A DNA stretch of 64,000 bases. Source: Auricularia sp. M13. Its lineage: Eukaryota; Basidiomycota; Agaricomycetes; Auriculariales; Auriculariaceae. Where the stretch lies: positions 1,054,001 through 1,118,000 of the forward strand of contig CM073198.1 of the NCBI GenBank assembly GCA_037042915.1, read 5' to 3'. The position numbers and the translations under genes are program-made. The notes below the pieces were generated by a model. The model made no database searches, had not been told where the DNA came from, and saw only the letters and a program-made list of their open reading frames with translations. This document shows, piece by piece, positions 1-11,301 of the stretch; position 1 is the first letter of the stretch; each line of letters opens with the position of its first letter.

Positions 1-192
1 ACTGTCTTTTGTCACAAAACATTTGGATCTGACACCCCAATTCAAAGTCTGAGCTTCTCTCCAGGTATGTCTAGCTGCATTGTCTGGCTTCCCTGCCCTC
101 AAATGATCTTCATTCTTTTCAAGTTGCCAACCATGGCCGCATCAATTATCTACAGTATGAATACAGTATCGACAAAATGATGACGTTGCAGT

Positions 193-719
193 TAGGGTGC
201 TGTTGAAAACTGTTTGTTAATAACAATGTTATTAACAAAATGTTATTAACACGTTAATAACAGGGGGCCCCGGTAGGGCCTTGTTAAAAACAAATCTGAA
301 CACATCAAATTGCTGAGCCCCTGGCACATTCGGGAACAGATATTTAATCTCACGTGAACCTGAGTGTTTCAACATGTGCTCAAGGTCCTGTTTTGTAATC
401 TCAGAAGGTATGAAGATCTAGGCCAAGGCTTGGCTAAGGATCTTAGATACGAGAGTGTGATGACTAATCAGACCTCTCAGGCTTGGCCAAGGCTCCCCAA
501 ACCATTAACACGAGGTGTGGACACCACTAGAGCTTGTGGCATCTCTTTCATGCAGTACTACTCAACAGGAACACTTAAAAAGGGTCAGTAATTGGCTCCC
601 AGAGCTTCATTATTTATATTATGTAAATTTGTTATTAACAGTGTTTTTAACACTGTGTTAATAACAGGTTTTGTTTAAAACATGTTAAAAACTCGCGGGG
701 AGTTTTTAACAGCACCCTA
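193..719. mobile_element. hAT-like MITE with 8-bp target duplication
   Basis: A 527-bp AT-rich non-coding element. Its ends are inverted repeats: the left end reads TAGGGTGCTGTTGAAAACT and the right end, reverse-complemented, matches with one change. The element is flanked by an identical 8-bp direct repeat, GTTGCAGT, at 185-192 and 720-727, which is the target-site duplication size of hAT transposons. Both subterminal zones carry many TTAATAACA/TGTTATTAA-type motifs that can pair with each other. No transposase frame of meaningful length is present, so it would need an enzyme from elsewhere. The perfect duplication suggests a fairly recent insertion. Confidence 0.85.
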
Positions 720-1537
720 GTTGCAGTATGCACCGCAAAATAATATGATATGCCCGCTAAAAGCCAGAAAGTTGAAAATATTACTGTATGATTCTTCCTG
801 ATAATTTGACTCCTGTTTTATTTCGAGCTATGAAGAGAGTTATTCCTGAATCCTGATGGCATGCCATCGGCGGACGACGGAGAGTCCCGACCGACCCTTC
901 GTCCGCTTCATATCGCTCGCACGATGGCCGGACGCGAAAACGGCGCCAGTTCTGCCTGGAGTCAGAACGCGCTTCTCAACCACATGAAATAAATCCTGGG
1001 CGGACTCCATGCGCAATATCTGCACGAAAATCAAAGCCCTGCTATCTGAGCGACGACCGCGCCAAATCCCAGTATCGAGACCTCGAGCAGCCTGTTCCTG
1101 GAGCGCAATATGCCCTGCTTGCCAGGCAAATGCCATTTTGGCTGTGGCGCTGTGGCCTTCGCATTAGATTGGCGTGCGAGTCGACGCGCTCCTAAGGTGC
1201 ACCTAGAAAGCAGGATGGCGCGCCATCCATTGCCCAGGCGCGCCTGCTGCGCACCGATTGCCGGTGTCCCACATGGTTCCGTGATGCCACGCTGATTAAG
1301 GAACCCATCCGAGCGCTGCAGGTGCGCCTGGGGGCCCAACAGTCGCGCCTGAGCTGCGAGCTGGGGCGCCAGCTCGCGAGCAGGCGCGCCTGCCGGATAG
1401 GCACGCCTTGCGTCGCACATGGTTCACTATCTTCCGAGCACATGGGCGCGGGGCGACTGATTTTACCATTTATACCGCTGGCTGGGTTCGGACTTGCGAC
1501 TTGCTGCTCGTTTTCCCCCCACGCCAGACTCAGAGCC
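720..1537. other. Intergenic, upstream of MYND gene 1
   Basis: No convincing coding sequence. The part from about 1225 to 1440 is GC-rich and holds two diverged copies of a roughly 150-base segment (compare the GCGCGCCTGC... stretches near 1235 and 1385, each followed by a CACATGGTTC motif). An open frame runs in from 1322 to the MYND start, but it has only non-ATG starts and looks like 5' leader. Confidence 0.4.
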
Positions 1538-2998
1538 ATGAACCTCGTCTCTCGCGCCAACTCCCTCGCCTCACGGCTTGCTGGGCCCGCGCCCCCGTCG
1601 TGCTGCCCGGGTTGCTTCACCCGCTTCGCGGACATGCTCCAGACTGCGACAGGCCGCGAGCTCGATGCGGTGCGCGCTCAATGCCATCCCTTCTGGGACG
1701 CCTGCGTCTCCGTCGTCATCAAGGCTCTCTCGGACGAGGAAGTCGACGCGCTCGGGCAGACGCTCGACGACAACCTCGACCGCTGCCGCCGCCCGCACGC
1801 GCAGACTGAGGCGGAGGTCGTGCACGAGTTCGTTAACACCGCCTGCCTCTGCCTTTTCCTGGTGCTGGGCGGTCAAGGCGACTCGGCGTCAGAGCGCGCC
1901 GAGCGTGAATGCAAGCCGTTTGCGACCAGCCGGAATTTCTGGCCCTCGTCGTCGACTCAGCTCTTCCCGGCTGGTCCTCTCGCCACCCTCACGGCCCTCG
2001 TCCACTGGGGCACTATCATCTCGTCTGTTCAACCCATCCTCGTCATACACCACATCGTCCACGTCGCTCGTCCGTTTGTGCTCGACGCCGTCACTCAATC
2101 GCCCGACTTCCGCGCGAGCCTCGTCGAACTCATCATCGACCGTCTCCGCGGGCGCAATGCTGCCGAACGCGCCGAGAATCTCGTGGTACAAAGCCCAGCG
2201 TGGCTTGCTCGCCTGCGCGGGGCAGCTGGTGTTTCGCTTCTTCTCAATGCGGTCCAATGGGGCCCCGACTGCGGCGGCTCCGACCTGCTCGTCGTCCTCC
2301 GCGGCCGCGAGGCGGACGTTTTCGCCGCGATCCTCGGTGGACTCGCGTTCGTCGACGGGATCAGCGCCGACGACCCCGAGTCGGACGGGCTGTACAAGGG
2401 CCTCGCCAGCGCCGCCATCCTTCTCCAGCAATACCTCAAGCTCCCGGTGGACGCTCTTCCTCCACGCGCACAAAAGTACCGCAACCCCCCGATGGCTGAG
2501 CTGCACGAGATTGTGAACCTCTTCCTCGGCCTCCTCAACCTCAAGTTCCGCCGCCGCTGCGCCGGCCCCGACTGCGGCCGCTTCGCGCACACCGTCGCGC
2601 CGGACGCCGTGTTTGCGAGATGCACCGGCTGCGAGAAACTCTGCTACTGCAGCGACGAGTGTCAGCAGCGGGACTGGACCGACGCCGCCGGTGGGAGGGT
2701 GCCCCACAAGAACGTCTGTGCCGCCTTCCGCAAGGTCGTCCCGGGCGCGCCGGTCAATTCGATGTCGCCTGCTGAATGGAAGGACACGCTGGACTTTATG
2801 ATGGCGCACGACGCCCTACTCTGGGAGTACCGCGAGCGCGCGCGCGAGCTGGTGAGTCTTTTTCCTTTTGGGCATGTGGTTGCCGCAGTGATGTTGACGT
2901 CGGCCTGACTATAGCGTCGCCCTCGTGTCATGATGACTTTCTTCGCTGTGGGCCCCGGGGGTGCGATGCATCAGTGGAACACTTTTCCAGACGTTTAA
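1538..2998 (+). CDS. MYND-type zinc finger protein 1
   Basis: Predicted 465-aa protein, exons 1538-2851 and 2915-2998. I chose the ATG at 1538 because the following residues (MNLVSRANSLASRL) align with the MALLSRAR starts of the paralogues in this window. Residues about 341-393 form a MYND finger: C-x4-C, then C-x2-C, YCS-x2-C-x6-W and finally H-x3-C. An N-terminal C-C-x2-C motif near residue 20 is shared by the family. MYND fingers bind zinc and usually mediate protein contacts; no SET domain or other catalytic module is visible. The 63-bp intron starts GTGAGT and splits the gene just after a Glu-Leu pair, exactly as in the other five copies; exon 2 ends ...WNTFPDV. The role is unknown; a regulatory or scaffold protein is an inference. 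Confidence 0.8.
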
Positions 2999-3065
2999 CC
3001 TGCTCGCGAACGCGTGTAGAAGTTTTCTTATCGCTAGTCACTACTTAGATTCGTTGCGTTAATTA

Positions 3066-4781
3066 TCACTGAGTTACTAGCATATGCAGAGTGTAAGCTT
3101 CACGTGTTGCATCTGTCGATCGATTGAAACTCGTCACGACATCGCGTCTCTCCTGCTTAAAAGCTATGTAATGGGTTACCGATGCGTCAACGAGAGAATA
3201 GGCACAGATAGCATCGACGGACCTTGTATCCATCATGATTCCCCGAATCTCTAGCAAATCCCATTTCGGGAAGTCGCAGTCGTCAAAGATATCGAGGACC
3301 TTGAAAGAGTTCCATAGCGGCTTCTCTGCGTCGGTAAAACTGTGGCTATCGCTCTCGGGATTACGCGCGCGGACAAGACGGAGAAGGCCATCGGTATCCC
3401 TTTCGACGGCGTTATGCGTGCTATGCAGAACCATGCGGCTGAGCTGCGGCATCAGACAATTCTCCGCGTCGTGCATGCCGTCGAAAAAGGAGCTGAAGAC
3501 GATACACCTATCGAGGCTGAGGGTGCTGATGCCCGACAGCGGTCTCAGAACGGAGACGTCCCGTTCCGAGAGCACCATGTTGCACAGCTCGACGTCGTCA
3601 AGCGAGCTGCCGCAGTTCTCGAAAAACGCCGCGAGCTGCGGCATAGGCGGTCGTCTGTCAGGATCCGCGGAGCCGGTGTCCACGGACACACAACGTAGAG
3701 AAGGCACCTGGAGCGCAGTCGGCACGCGTTCGAAGATCGTCGGCGAGTTTTTGTGAAGGCGCAGGGTGACGAGTTTTGGCAGGGCGAGCGGATATCGTTC
3801 GAGACTTTCATTTACTGCAATTCCAGACGAAATAGAGAGATACTCGAGCATCGGTGTAAGCTGAAGGGTGCTCCAGAGAATAGATATGGGCATCGTCGCG
3901 ACTTCAAGGGTGAGGGCAACGAGTGACGAAAGCCTGGTATGCATGGGATCCCAAGTGAACGGGATGCCGTAGACGTAACACGCTTTGAGACGCGGGCAGT
4001 GGGAGAGATAGTTCGGCATCTTGCTGGGCCATGGGAGATGTGGCGGCGCAACCTCGTTCCCGGCCGCATCGCATCGCGGCACGACAACTGCGACTTCTTC
4101 GAGAAGGTGGGCACGACCGCGAAGAAACTGCATCATCTCCAACAGGCCGTCGGTATCGTTGAATGAAACGTGAACGCGCCTCCACCGATGGATATGTTCG
4201 TTGAGAGCCTCCAGAATCGACGCTACCAGGTGGTTCGAGTGGTCGTCAATGGATTCCAGCATGATGTCGACGGGAAATGCGCCAGACCGCGTAAGGACGG
4301 TGCTAACGTAGTCGCGGATCTTGGGATCTGAGCCATAATCAATCGCGCCGATTACGGGGATGCCGAGGTAGTGCCAAATATCTGGCGCGAGCAACGCTGC
4401 ACGGCGCCAGTGCTGAGATACAGCCGCCACAATGAACGGCGCGCGCGCGCGGTCGTAATTGTAAGCTCCTTCGTGCACTGACGGCCAGAACGGGTCCTTC
4501 GCGAACGCTGCCATCCGGAAGATGTGGCCCAGGAGCTCATCGGGAAACGTACTGAGTGGGCTGCGACCAGAGCGCTGCGAGATGATATCAAGCAGCATCC
4601 TGTCACGTTGAGGGATGAGTGACGAGAGCCATGCTTGTGCATCCGCCTTGGTTCGCTGAAGTTCGTAAATTTTCCCGTCAACCTCGCCGAGCGTGCGAAA
4701 AACCGCGGTAATTTGAGTTTCCAGTTCGGCAAGCCTCTGCTCGTCGCGCTCGAGCCGTACAGAGCAGATGTCATGCGCCAT
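3066..4781 (-). CDS. F-box/LRR-like protein
   Basis: Single-exon gene, 571 aa from the ATG at 4781 (an upstream extension of the frame has only a TTG start). A coiled-coil segment of about 60 residues (LERDEQRLAELETQI...) is followed by an F-box: LSTFPDELLGHIFRMA, then a W-R-R-A-A-L-L-A-P-D-I-W segment. The rest is leucine-rich with irregular repeat-like blocks. This layout is the standard one of the very large F-box family of Agaricomycetes, substrate adaptors of SCF ubiquitin ligases that bind Skp1 through the F-box. The substrate cannot be told from sequence. It is convergent with MYND gene 1, with only 67 bp between the two stop codons. Confidence 0.8.
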   Translation of the reverse strand: MAHDICSVRLERDEQRLAELETQITAVFRTLGEVDGKIYELQRTKADAQAWLSSLIPQRDRMLLDIISQRSGRSPLSTFPDELLGHIFRMAAFAKDPFWPSVHEGAYNYDRARAPFIVAAVSQHWRRAALLAPDIWHYLGIPVIGAIDYGSDPKIRDYVSTVLTRSGAFPVDIMLESIDDHSNHLVASILEALNEHIHRWRRVHVSFNDTDGLLEMMQFLRGRAHLLEEVAVVVPRCDAAGNEVAPPHLPWPSKMPNYLSHCPRLKACYVYGIPFTWDPMHTRLSSLVALTLEVATMPISILWSTLQLTPMLEYLSISSGIAVNESLERYPLALPKLVTLRLHKNSPTIFERVPTALQVPSLRCVSVDTGSADPDRRPPMPQLAAFFENCGSSLDDVELCNMVLSERDVSVLRPLSGISTLSLDRCIVFSSFFDGMHDAENCLMPQLSRMVLHSTHNAVERDTDGLLRLVRARNPESDSHSFTDAEKPLWNSFKVLDIFDDCDFPKWDLLEIRGIMMDTRSVDAICAYSLVDASVTHYIAFKQERRDVVTSFNRSTDATREAYTLHMLVTQ

Positions 4782-6542
4782 GGGAGAGGCTGCCACGGCG
4801 AGCAATAAAAAGAATGCCGCAGGATGCGGTTTGGGGTGAAGAGGAATCACGGCCGTCCCCGGAAACAAACCGGAGGCGCAGCTTCGGTGCGGCCTCCTCT
4901 ACATATGTAAAATAATAGAGAACGTGATATTACTGCGTAGTCGCATTAGTAACGGATGCATGCCTACTAACTGGCTGAACAGGAGAGATGGGCTGCCGGT
5001 GATTAACAGCTAGAATAACGGATCGGAGAACTTAGTATCATGATTGCAAGTGGCATGTTTGTGAGCGTGGAACAGAGAAATTCCCGCTACCTTGTAGTGG
5101 GTCTTTGGCGTGTGATGACCAAATCTGCAATACAACGCCTTTTGGCTCAAGATCTCTCGATTGATGCCCAGGTCGATAAATAGGGTAATCTTCCGCGGAC
5201 GGTTCCCAATGAGGAGCACGTCCGCGGGCTCCTTGTTCCGAGGTTGATGCAGCTCTAGCCACAGCTCCTCAAGCCGCCAACTCTTGAGCTCAGGTTCCTG
5301 TGTAGGTAATGGTATAGCAACTTATGAACCTAGTAAGAGTCTTCGTGGTGCGAATGGCGAGGCGCAAAGCGCCTCGCATGAGCGCCTCAGTCATATTTAG
5401 GCGCACGAACGGCGCGGCGCGCAGCGCCGCGCGTGAGTGCGCCCATTCAATTTCCTCCACCCGGTACCACAATGTTTATATGTGGGTGGCAGACGTGTTG
5501 TATTCGATGTGCAGCGAATCACATGCATTAAGCATTGGACTAAGCAAACGGTTCGGGCGCACAGATGTTCAGTTCTTAACCTTAGTGCTAAGTGACCACA
5601 TGCTGCAGCTGCTTGCAGACTCCAGAGTTCATAGCTGTCATTAAGTCTCATGCCAAGGTAATGAGAACGATGTGTTCGCTAATATCACTGAGACTAGGTA
5701 CAGCTGCTGGCATTGTCTGGTGTGCGGGCGAGTAGCCAAACTGGCTGTCACGAGTCTGAGCAGCAGCACGAGCTATTACTTGTCCATAAAGAGAGTGGTT
5801 ACTGATGAGGGAAATTCTACTCTACCTCCATAGTTCCGCTCGCAACTGTGTCCATACCTTCTCATAGACAGAAAACATTGGGTCTATGAAGGTAGCGGGT
5901 GGTGCCGGAACGGCCTATGGGACTTATTTCAATGAGAAACACGTGTTTCAGTTCACAATTCATGAGTTAGTTTCGTAGGCCACTAGTTCGAATTTTCTGT
6001 AATTGCGCTGAGGAAGTTGGAACTGAACTGCTGCCGAATCGGAACTTGGAAGTCCGAAAGAGACCTAAACAGCGGAGTTTGGTTGCTATGCCAAAGCTTG
6101 CAGCCAGCTTGCAACTTTACTCTACGCCACGGCTGCTGCCCAGCGTCGTCGTCCGGCCCCAGGACCGCGCGCTTTCTAACTGACCTATTGCCATTGCATG
6201 GTTTATACTAGATTACTTCGCGCCCGCTACGCGACGGACCATAGTTGCCCTGCTGTCGTTGCGTCTCATATCGAAATGATGTTGCAGTATATCGCCGGCT
6301 TCTAGTTTTAATATGTCTGTTGGAGTCTTGTGCGTGAGGAGTCAGCTCCTTATCAGCAGCTCTGAAGGAGCACTCATACTCTGGCCTGGGGCGCCAGCGT
6401 GCGCCTAGGCGTTCCTATCGGCCTGATTGCCGGGGCCTCCTCCACGCGGCGGTCCCAGCAATATAAAGCTCTGATATGCTCAGGCCCCGGTCCTTGCCTT
6501 TGATCCCCAACCTTCCGGACGCCAGCAAAACCTGTGGCGGAC
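4782..6542. other. Intergenic between F-box gene and MYND gene 2
   Basis: About 1.76 kb with only short open frames of no recognisable character. It should contain the divergent promoters of the F-box gene and MYND gene 2. The only structure I see is the pair of GC-rich hairpins annotated separately at 5357-5432. Confidence 0.5.
5357..5432. repeat. Two related GC-rich hairpins
   Basis: Two perfect 9-bp stems with 3-base loops: 5357-5377 (GCGAGGCGC, loop AAA) and 5412-5432 (GCGCGGCGC, loop GCA). The flanks also match (CGAA.GGCG before, TGAG.GC after), so this is one hairpin unit repeated at a 55-bp spacing rather than two chance palindromes. Function unknown. Confidence 0.6.
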
Positions 6543-8069
6543 ATGGCCCTGCTGTCTCGTGCTCGAGTGCTTGCCCGGGCCATCAAGGCTGATGAATGCT
6601 GCCCGTCGTGTCTTTTTTCCTTCGCGAGGGAGCTCAGGGACGACGAGGAGGGGCTCGACGTCGTTCGCCGCGACTGCCATGAATTTTGGGATGCCTGCGT
6701 CCGCGCCATCAGCCTTCCCGCGCACGGCGACCCGAAGCACCCAAGCGCGCCCTTCTTCCGCCGCCTGGTTGCGGCAACGACCAAGTGCGCTCTGCACGCG
6801 GCCGACGTTGCGCTCGAGGAGTATCTGCTCCTCACGTTCTTCGACGGCGCCTGCTCCTGCCTGCACGCCTGCCTGTTCGTTGGCGAGCGGTCCGCCGTCA
6901 GCCGCGCACAGAAGAAGCATAAGGCGTTCAGCAACAAGCGCGGCGCGTGGCCCATGCGCCAGGAGAATCTCTTCCCGTCCGGCACGGATGACAAGGGCAT
7001 GCTCATCGACGTCGTGAAGATCCTGCGCTGGAGCGTGGACGACAAGGCGCCCGACCCGACGCTCCTCCTCGCGGACCTGCTGTATATCGCGCACCCGTTG
7101 GTCTTCCCCGTCCTCATGGAAAGCCGCAAGGACCTAGTCCTCGCCGTCGCGCGGTGGATTTGCAATCCCGAGTCGGCAATGATGCTGCTGGACGAAGAGG
7201 AGCTTAATCCCGCCGGGCTGGGTCTTAACGAGGCCAAGATGAAGGCGGCTGTCACCCTCATCCGCTGCATGCGCGACGCGCCGGACGCGGACCCCAACGC
7301 CCTGCTGCAGTTTACGCTGGAGTTCGAAGGCATCCTCTTCGAGTCCGCCACGATGGGTCTGAAGGTCCTCGACATCATGTACGGCCCGAACTCCAAGCTC
7401 GCGGGCGACATCGCCGCCTTCGCCGCAGTCGTCCACACGCGCATCGCGCAGCCCGACTCGGCCGTCGGGGCCGACGTGCTCGCCAAGGTTCCCCAGACCA
7501 GCCAACTCGACATCGCCGGCGTCATTCACGCGGTGCTCAATACGCTCGCGTCGCGTCGCCGCATCTGCGGCGGCCCGACGTGCGGTCTCTCGGTGCACGC
7601 CAGCATGGACCCTGACACGACATTCAAACGCTGTTCCAAGTGCAAGGTCGTTTACTACTGCAGTACCGGCTGCCAGAAGGCGGACTGGAAGGGCGTGCGC
7701 CGCATCCCGCACAAGGCTGCCTGCTTCATCATCTGCGACATCGCCAAAGCCGCCGACTACAAGCTGCCCCTGCAGGACTTCCAGCGCATCCTAGAGCCGT
7801 ACAGCCAGAACCCGCTCGCCCAGTACGAGTGGTCGCTCTTTACCTGCTCGATCAGCTCCTCGCTGCCGATGGAGCTCATTGTGCGCGCGCGCGAGATCGT
7901 ACGTGTTCCTCGTGTGTCCGCGTTGCGCCTACTGATTCCTACCTATCGTACTTAGCATCGCGATGCGGCGCTTGCTTCTGGCCGGCCCGATAGGTTGGCA
8001 GGGGCTCCAGATGCTGAGTTAGTCGCCAGCATTCTGAGGCGGCAGGAGAGGTTCTCTGGCGCGGCGTGA
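6543..8069 (+). CDS. MYND-type zinc finger protein 2
   Basis: Predicted 489-aa protein, exons 6543-7898 and 7956-8069 (57-bp intron, donor GTACGT). The first ATG gives MALLSRARVLARAI, the start shared by the family; the frame upstream has only a GTG. An N-terminal C-C-P-S-C motif is followed by a long helical region, then a MYND finger at about 341-394 (CGGPTCG..., YYCSTGCQKADW, HKAAC). Exon 2 encodes 37 residues after the conserved Glu-Ile splice point, starting HRDAALAS and ending FSGAA. Only a distant paralogue of genes 5 and 6. It is convergent with the oxidoreductase gene on its right (142 bp between stops). Confidence 0.85.
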
Positions 8070-8210
8070 CTCGGCACTGGGTAGGGTAGATTTCGGCGGA
8101 CTTTTAGCGTCAATAAGGAGTCCGTTGAGCCCTTCTGAAAATCTGCAGCTCCGGCATATCGAGAATACTGTACATTGCTGCGAGATACAAGCGTCTCCGT
8201 CGTTCTCACT

Positions 8211-9958
8211 CTATTTCTTCTCGCTTGCAGCGCGGATGGCGCACGTCAAGGCATAGCTCTCGCACGCATCTGCACAATGCAATCAGAGGTTGTGCTTCAT
8301 TCTACATACCTGATAAAAAAAAACTGACCTATGAACGGGCTGCGAACGATGTAGTTGTCCTTGGTCTCGATGGCGTCGATAAAGACGGAGACCTGTCAAT
8401 GCGAAAATCCCTCAATGCCAGAAGCAGCTTGTAATGGGAGTTGCTTACCTCCTCTAAGAAGGGATCATCGTCTTTGAACACGAGGACTTCCTCCTCGTCG
8501 CTGTCAGGCGAGCGAATGCGCAGTCTGGGGGTGTTGTACGGGTCTTCGATGCTATGACATCTTAGCCACCCGCGGAATGGCCGTCGAAGTGGAAATACTT
8601 ACACGAACATGTACCCGTCCGCAAAGATCTCAAGCTGGCAGTTGTACTTGACGCCTTGGAGCGCGACGATATGCGTGAGATGCCCCACCGCTCCGCTCTT
8701 GTATTTCCTGTCGGCCAATATCAGTATGTGGCTTCGCGGAGCGCTTCAGCGCTCACCAAATTGCGGTAGTGGCGCGCGGGATGCGTTTCTCCGGCGCAAT
8801 GTTTGCCTCGTTGACGCCCGGGTGGATTTTGCTGAGCTTGCCAGCGGGTTCGTCCCACTCGAGCGCGCGCGCTTGCACGCTGCCGAGGTCCACAAGCCCG
8901 CCGAAGAAGCGCGAGAGGTCGCCTAACAAGCGATGAGAACGACGTCAGTTCACCGCCATCCCTGTGCTGGTTGGCCTATCGGAGCGTACAGAAGTGCGTC
9001 GCCTGCTCCACCACTGGCCCGCACCTATGAACAGTCAAGCTCTGCCGCACTGCCGAGGGCAAGCAAATACGCACGAAATCGACTTGTCCCACCAATCGGG
9101 CTTCATGATAGACGGGTAGGCGCACGCGTATCGTGCGTTGGTAGCCATGACGGCGAGGTTGTTGTCGTCGATAATCTTTTTGACGTGCGAGACCGCACGG
9201 AGGTAGCGCATCATGTATCTGTGAATACGAGGCGTGAGAGTGGCATTGTGTACACGGGGAGATGCCAGCACGCACCCCACGCTGACGATGCGCGGCTTGT
9301 TCTGGCTGAGAATCTCGCCGAGCTTGAGCGCGTCCTCCAGCGAACTGGCCGATACGGGTTTCTCGATGAACAGATGCGCGTTGGGGAACGCCTTGCTGAC
9401 CCGCAGCTCGAAGTCGGTGCCCTCCTTGACTCCGCCGCGGAATACGGGTGGGATGCCGATAACAAATACGCTGAGGAGGCGAGGGTTAACGACATGACCT
9501 CGCGATATCAGATTTAACGCGCCGTATGGTGTCTTCCTTTCCCTTGTAAGCAGCGATGAGATCCTCAAGCGTAGCATAGGCCTCAGTGCTGGCGTACGCA
9601 GCCCCAACTTTGGGGTCGGCTCGCTTCGTTGCGATGGTCTGGTGAACACGAGGCAAATTGGGGTCGACGACGGCGAGCATGCGGAATCGATCTCCAAGTT
9701 TTCTGGGGACGAATTCAGTGCCTAGCTCGCTGCTGGGCAGAGCATGACCACGTACTTTTCAAAACGCGTCGAATGGTTCCATGGGCCCTCGTCCGAGCCT
9801 GCGTCCCCATCAGCAACATTGAAGAGTCAAACTTGGTGCCAGTCCCGTACCGAACATGATGTTGCCTGCGCCGAGGAATACAACATTGAATGGGGCCCTT
9901 GCAGAGGTATCAGAGTCTGACTGATTTTTTTAGGATGCGATGCGTACGTGCGTGCCAT
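8211..9958 (-). CDS. Gfo/Idh/MocA-family NAD(P)-dependent oxidoreductase
   Basis: A 383-aa protein from 12 exons: 9948-9958, 9851-9897, 9756-9798, 9523-9702, 9276-9470, 9075-9218, 8990-9024, 8757-8922, 8603-8707, 8449-8551, 8329-8392 and 8211-8269. Lengths sum to 384 codons. The N-terminus MARTAPFNVVFLGAGNIMFG holds the Rossmann G-x-G-x2 motif and the family G-S-D-E-G-P-W-N block; later come FIEKPVSA (Lys of the EKP motif), SVGYMMRYL and EQATHFCDLSR (the His of the C-terminal catalytic domain). Such enzymes oxidise or reduce sugars and cyclitols; the exact substrate is not predictable. Exon 1 has only 11 bases. The intron 9471-9522 appears to use a GC donor, the only non-GT donor I needed in this gene. 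Confidence 0.85.
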
Positions 9959-10192
9959 CTTGCAATGAAGAGGATGAGAGGAAGCCCCGCAGGTGATGCC
10001 GAAATCTTTAAAAAGAGTTTCGGACCGGTCACAGCCACTGATGCACGTAATCATTCCAGTTCATGCCGCAGTCGTACCAGGATTATGCTGTCGTCATCGT
10101 AGTGATTCTCAGTGCCCATACAAATGTCAGATATTCCTGACACGGGCCACAGGATATGACATCCTGAAAGAAAATGCGCAGACAGGGTCGTA

Positions 10193-11301
10193 CTAGTAAG
10201 TAAACTTCTCGCCGACCAGGCTCTCGCTCAACGCCCACAGCTTCTCCGGCGCGCCGTCCAGCTTGGCACCCTCGCAGAGTGTTGGAGCGACCTGACAGTC
10301 TGCCATGTACGCCCCATTGTGTTTCTTCCCGAGTTCTCGATCGAGCGCTGCAACGAGCGTCGTCGATGCTCCTTGTTGCACGGTCTTATGCTTGCTGGAC
10401 GCCGTCAATACGCGTAGTTTGGCAATCTCCTCCTGCGAGAGCGGTGTAGCGAGCGAGGTACCCCAAATCGTGCCTGGGTGAACCGCAAGAGTAACCAGGC
10501 CTCGAGGCCCTAGCTTCTTGGCGAGATACTCCGTGAAGTGAATGTTTGCCTGACGATGAGCTGGTATCAAGGAGTTTACTTGCGTCGATGGAAGGCATGC
10601 TCACAAGTTTCGACTGGCCGTAGCCAAGAAACCAGTTATACTCGCGTTTCTCAAAGTTATAGTCGGTGTAGTCTTGGCCGCGGCACTTGTCAGCATGACA
10701 TGTCCACAAAATGTCTGCAAAAGCGCACCTCCCGTCCCAGCCCGGTGCCCGGCGCTGGTGAGATTAACAATGGTCGGCTCGTCGCTCTTCAGAATAGCCG
10801 GCATGAGGATGTTAGTCAGCAGAAAGTGACCAATATGGTTCGTCGCGAAGTGTTCCTCAATGCCGTCCTTTGTCTTCTTGTATGGCAGGCCCATAACGCC
10901 CGCATTGTTGATGAGCACGTCGATGTGGTCCACTTCTGAAAGAATCTTCTTCGCTACCTCGCGCGTGGAAGCGATGTTGCCGAGGTCGACTGCGTACACG
11001 CGGACGTCGATATGCGGATCGATGTCGAGAATCTTCTCGACGACCGCGCCATACTTCTCCGGGCTGCGCCCAGCGAGCCAGATCGCTGCGGGATGGGCGC
11101 GCGCGAGCGCATAGGCGGTCGCAGCGCCGATTCCATTCGGCGTCGGACCGGTTATCAAAACTGTCTCGCGGGCGGCGGGTGAGATGGTTCAACGCTGCGT
11201 TACACTTGTCAAGCAAGAGACGCACAGACGCGGCCTTCGACGCGTTCGCTGAATGTTGCGACAACTTCATCCGCCGTCGTATCCGCTCCGAACTGCGCCA
11301 T
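10193..11301 (-). CDS. Short-chain dehydrogenase/reductase
   Basis: A 310-aa SDR from four exons: 11230-11301, 10729-11164, 10605-10672, 10193-10549 (933 bases). Features in order: TVLITGPTPNGIGAATA (cofactor glycine motif), VYAVDLGN, NNAGVMG, NLTSAGHR with the catalytic Ser, and YGQSKLAN with the Tyr-x3-Lys pair. It resembles the retinol-dehydrogenase/WWOX-like group common in fungi. The substrate is unknown. It is transcribed in the same direction as the Gfo/Idh gene downstream, about 235 bp apart, so the two oxidoreductases could be co-regulated, but nothing in the sequence proves it. Confidence 0.85.

Noticed and set aside
193-719. AT-rich block considered as a replication origin
   Set aside because: Terminal inverted repeats plus an 8-bp target duplication explain it better as a MITE.
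1889-2809. 306-codon minus-strand frame opposite MYND gene 1
   Set aside because: A shadow of the GC-rich coding strand; similar long antisense frames occur opposite other genes and show no motifs.
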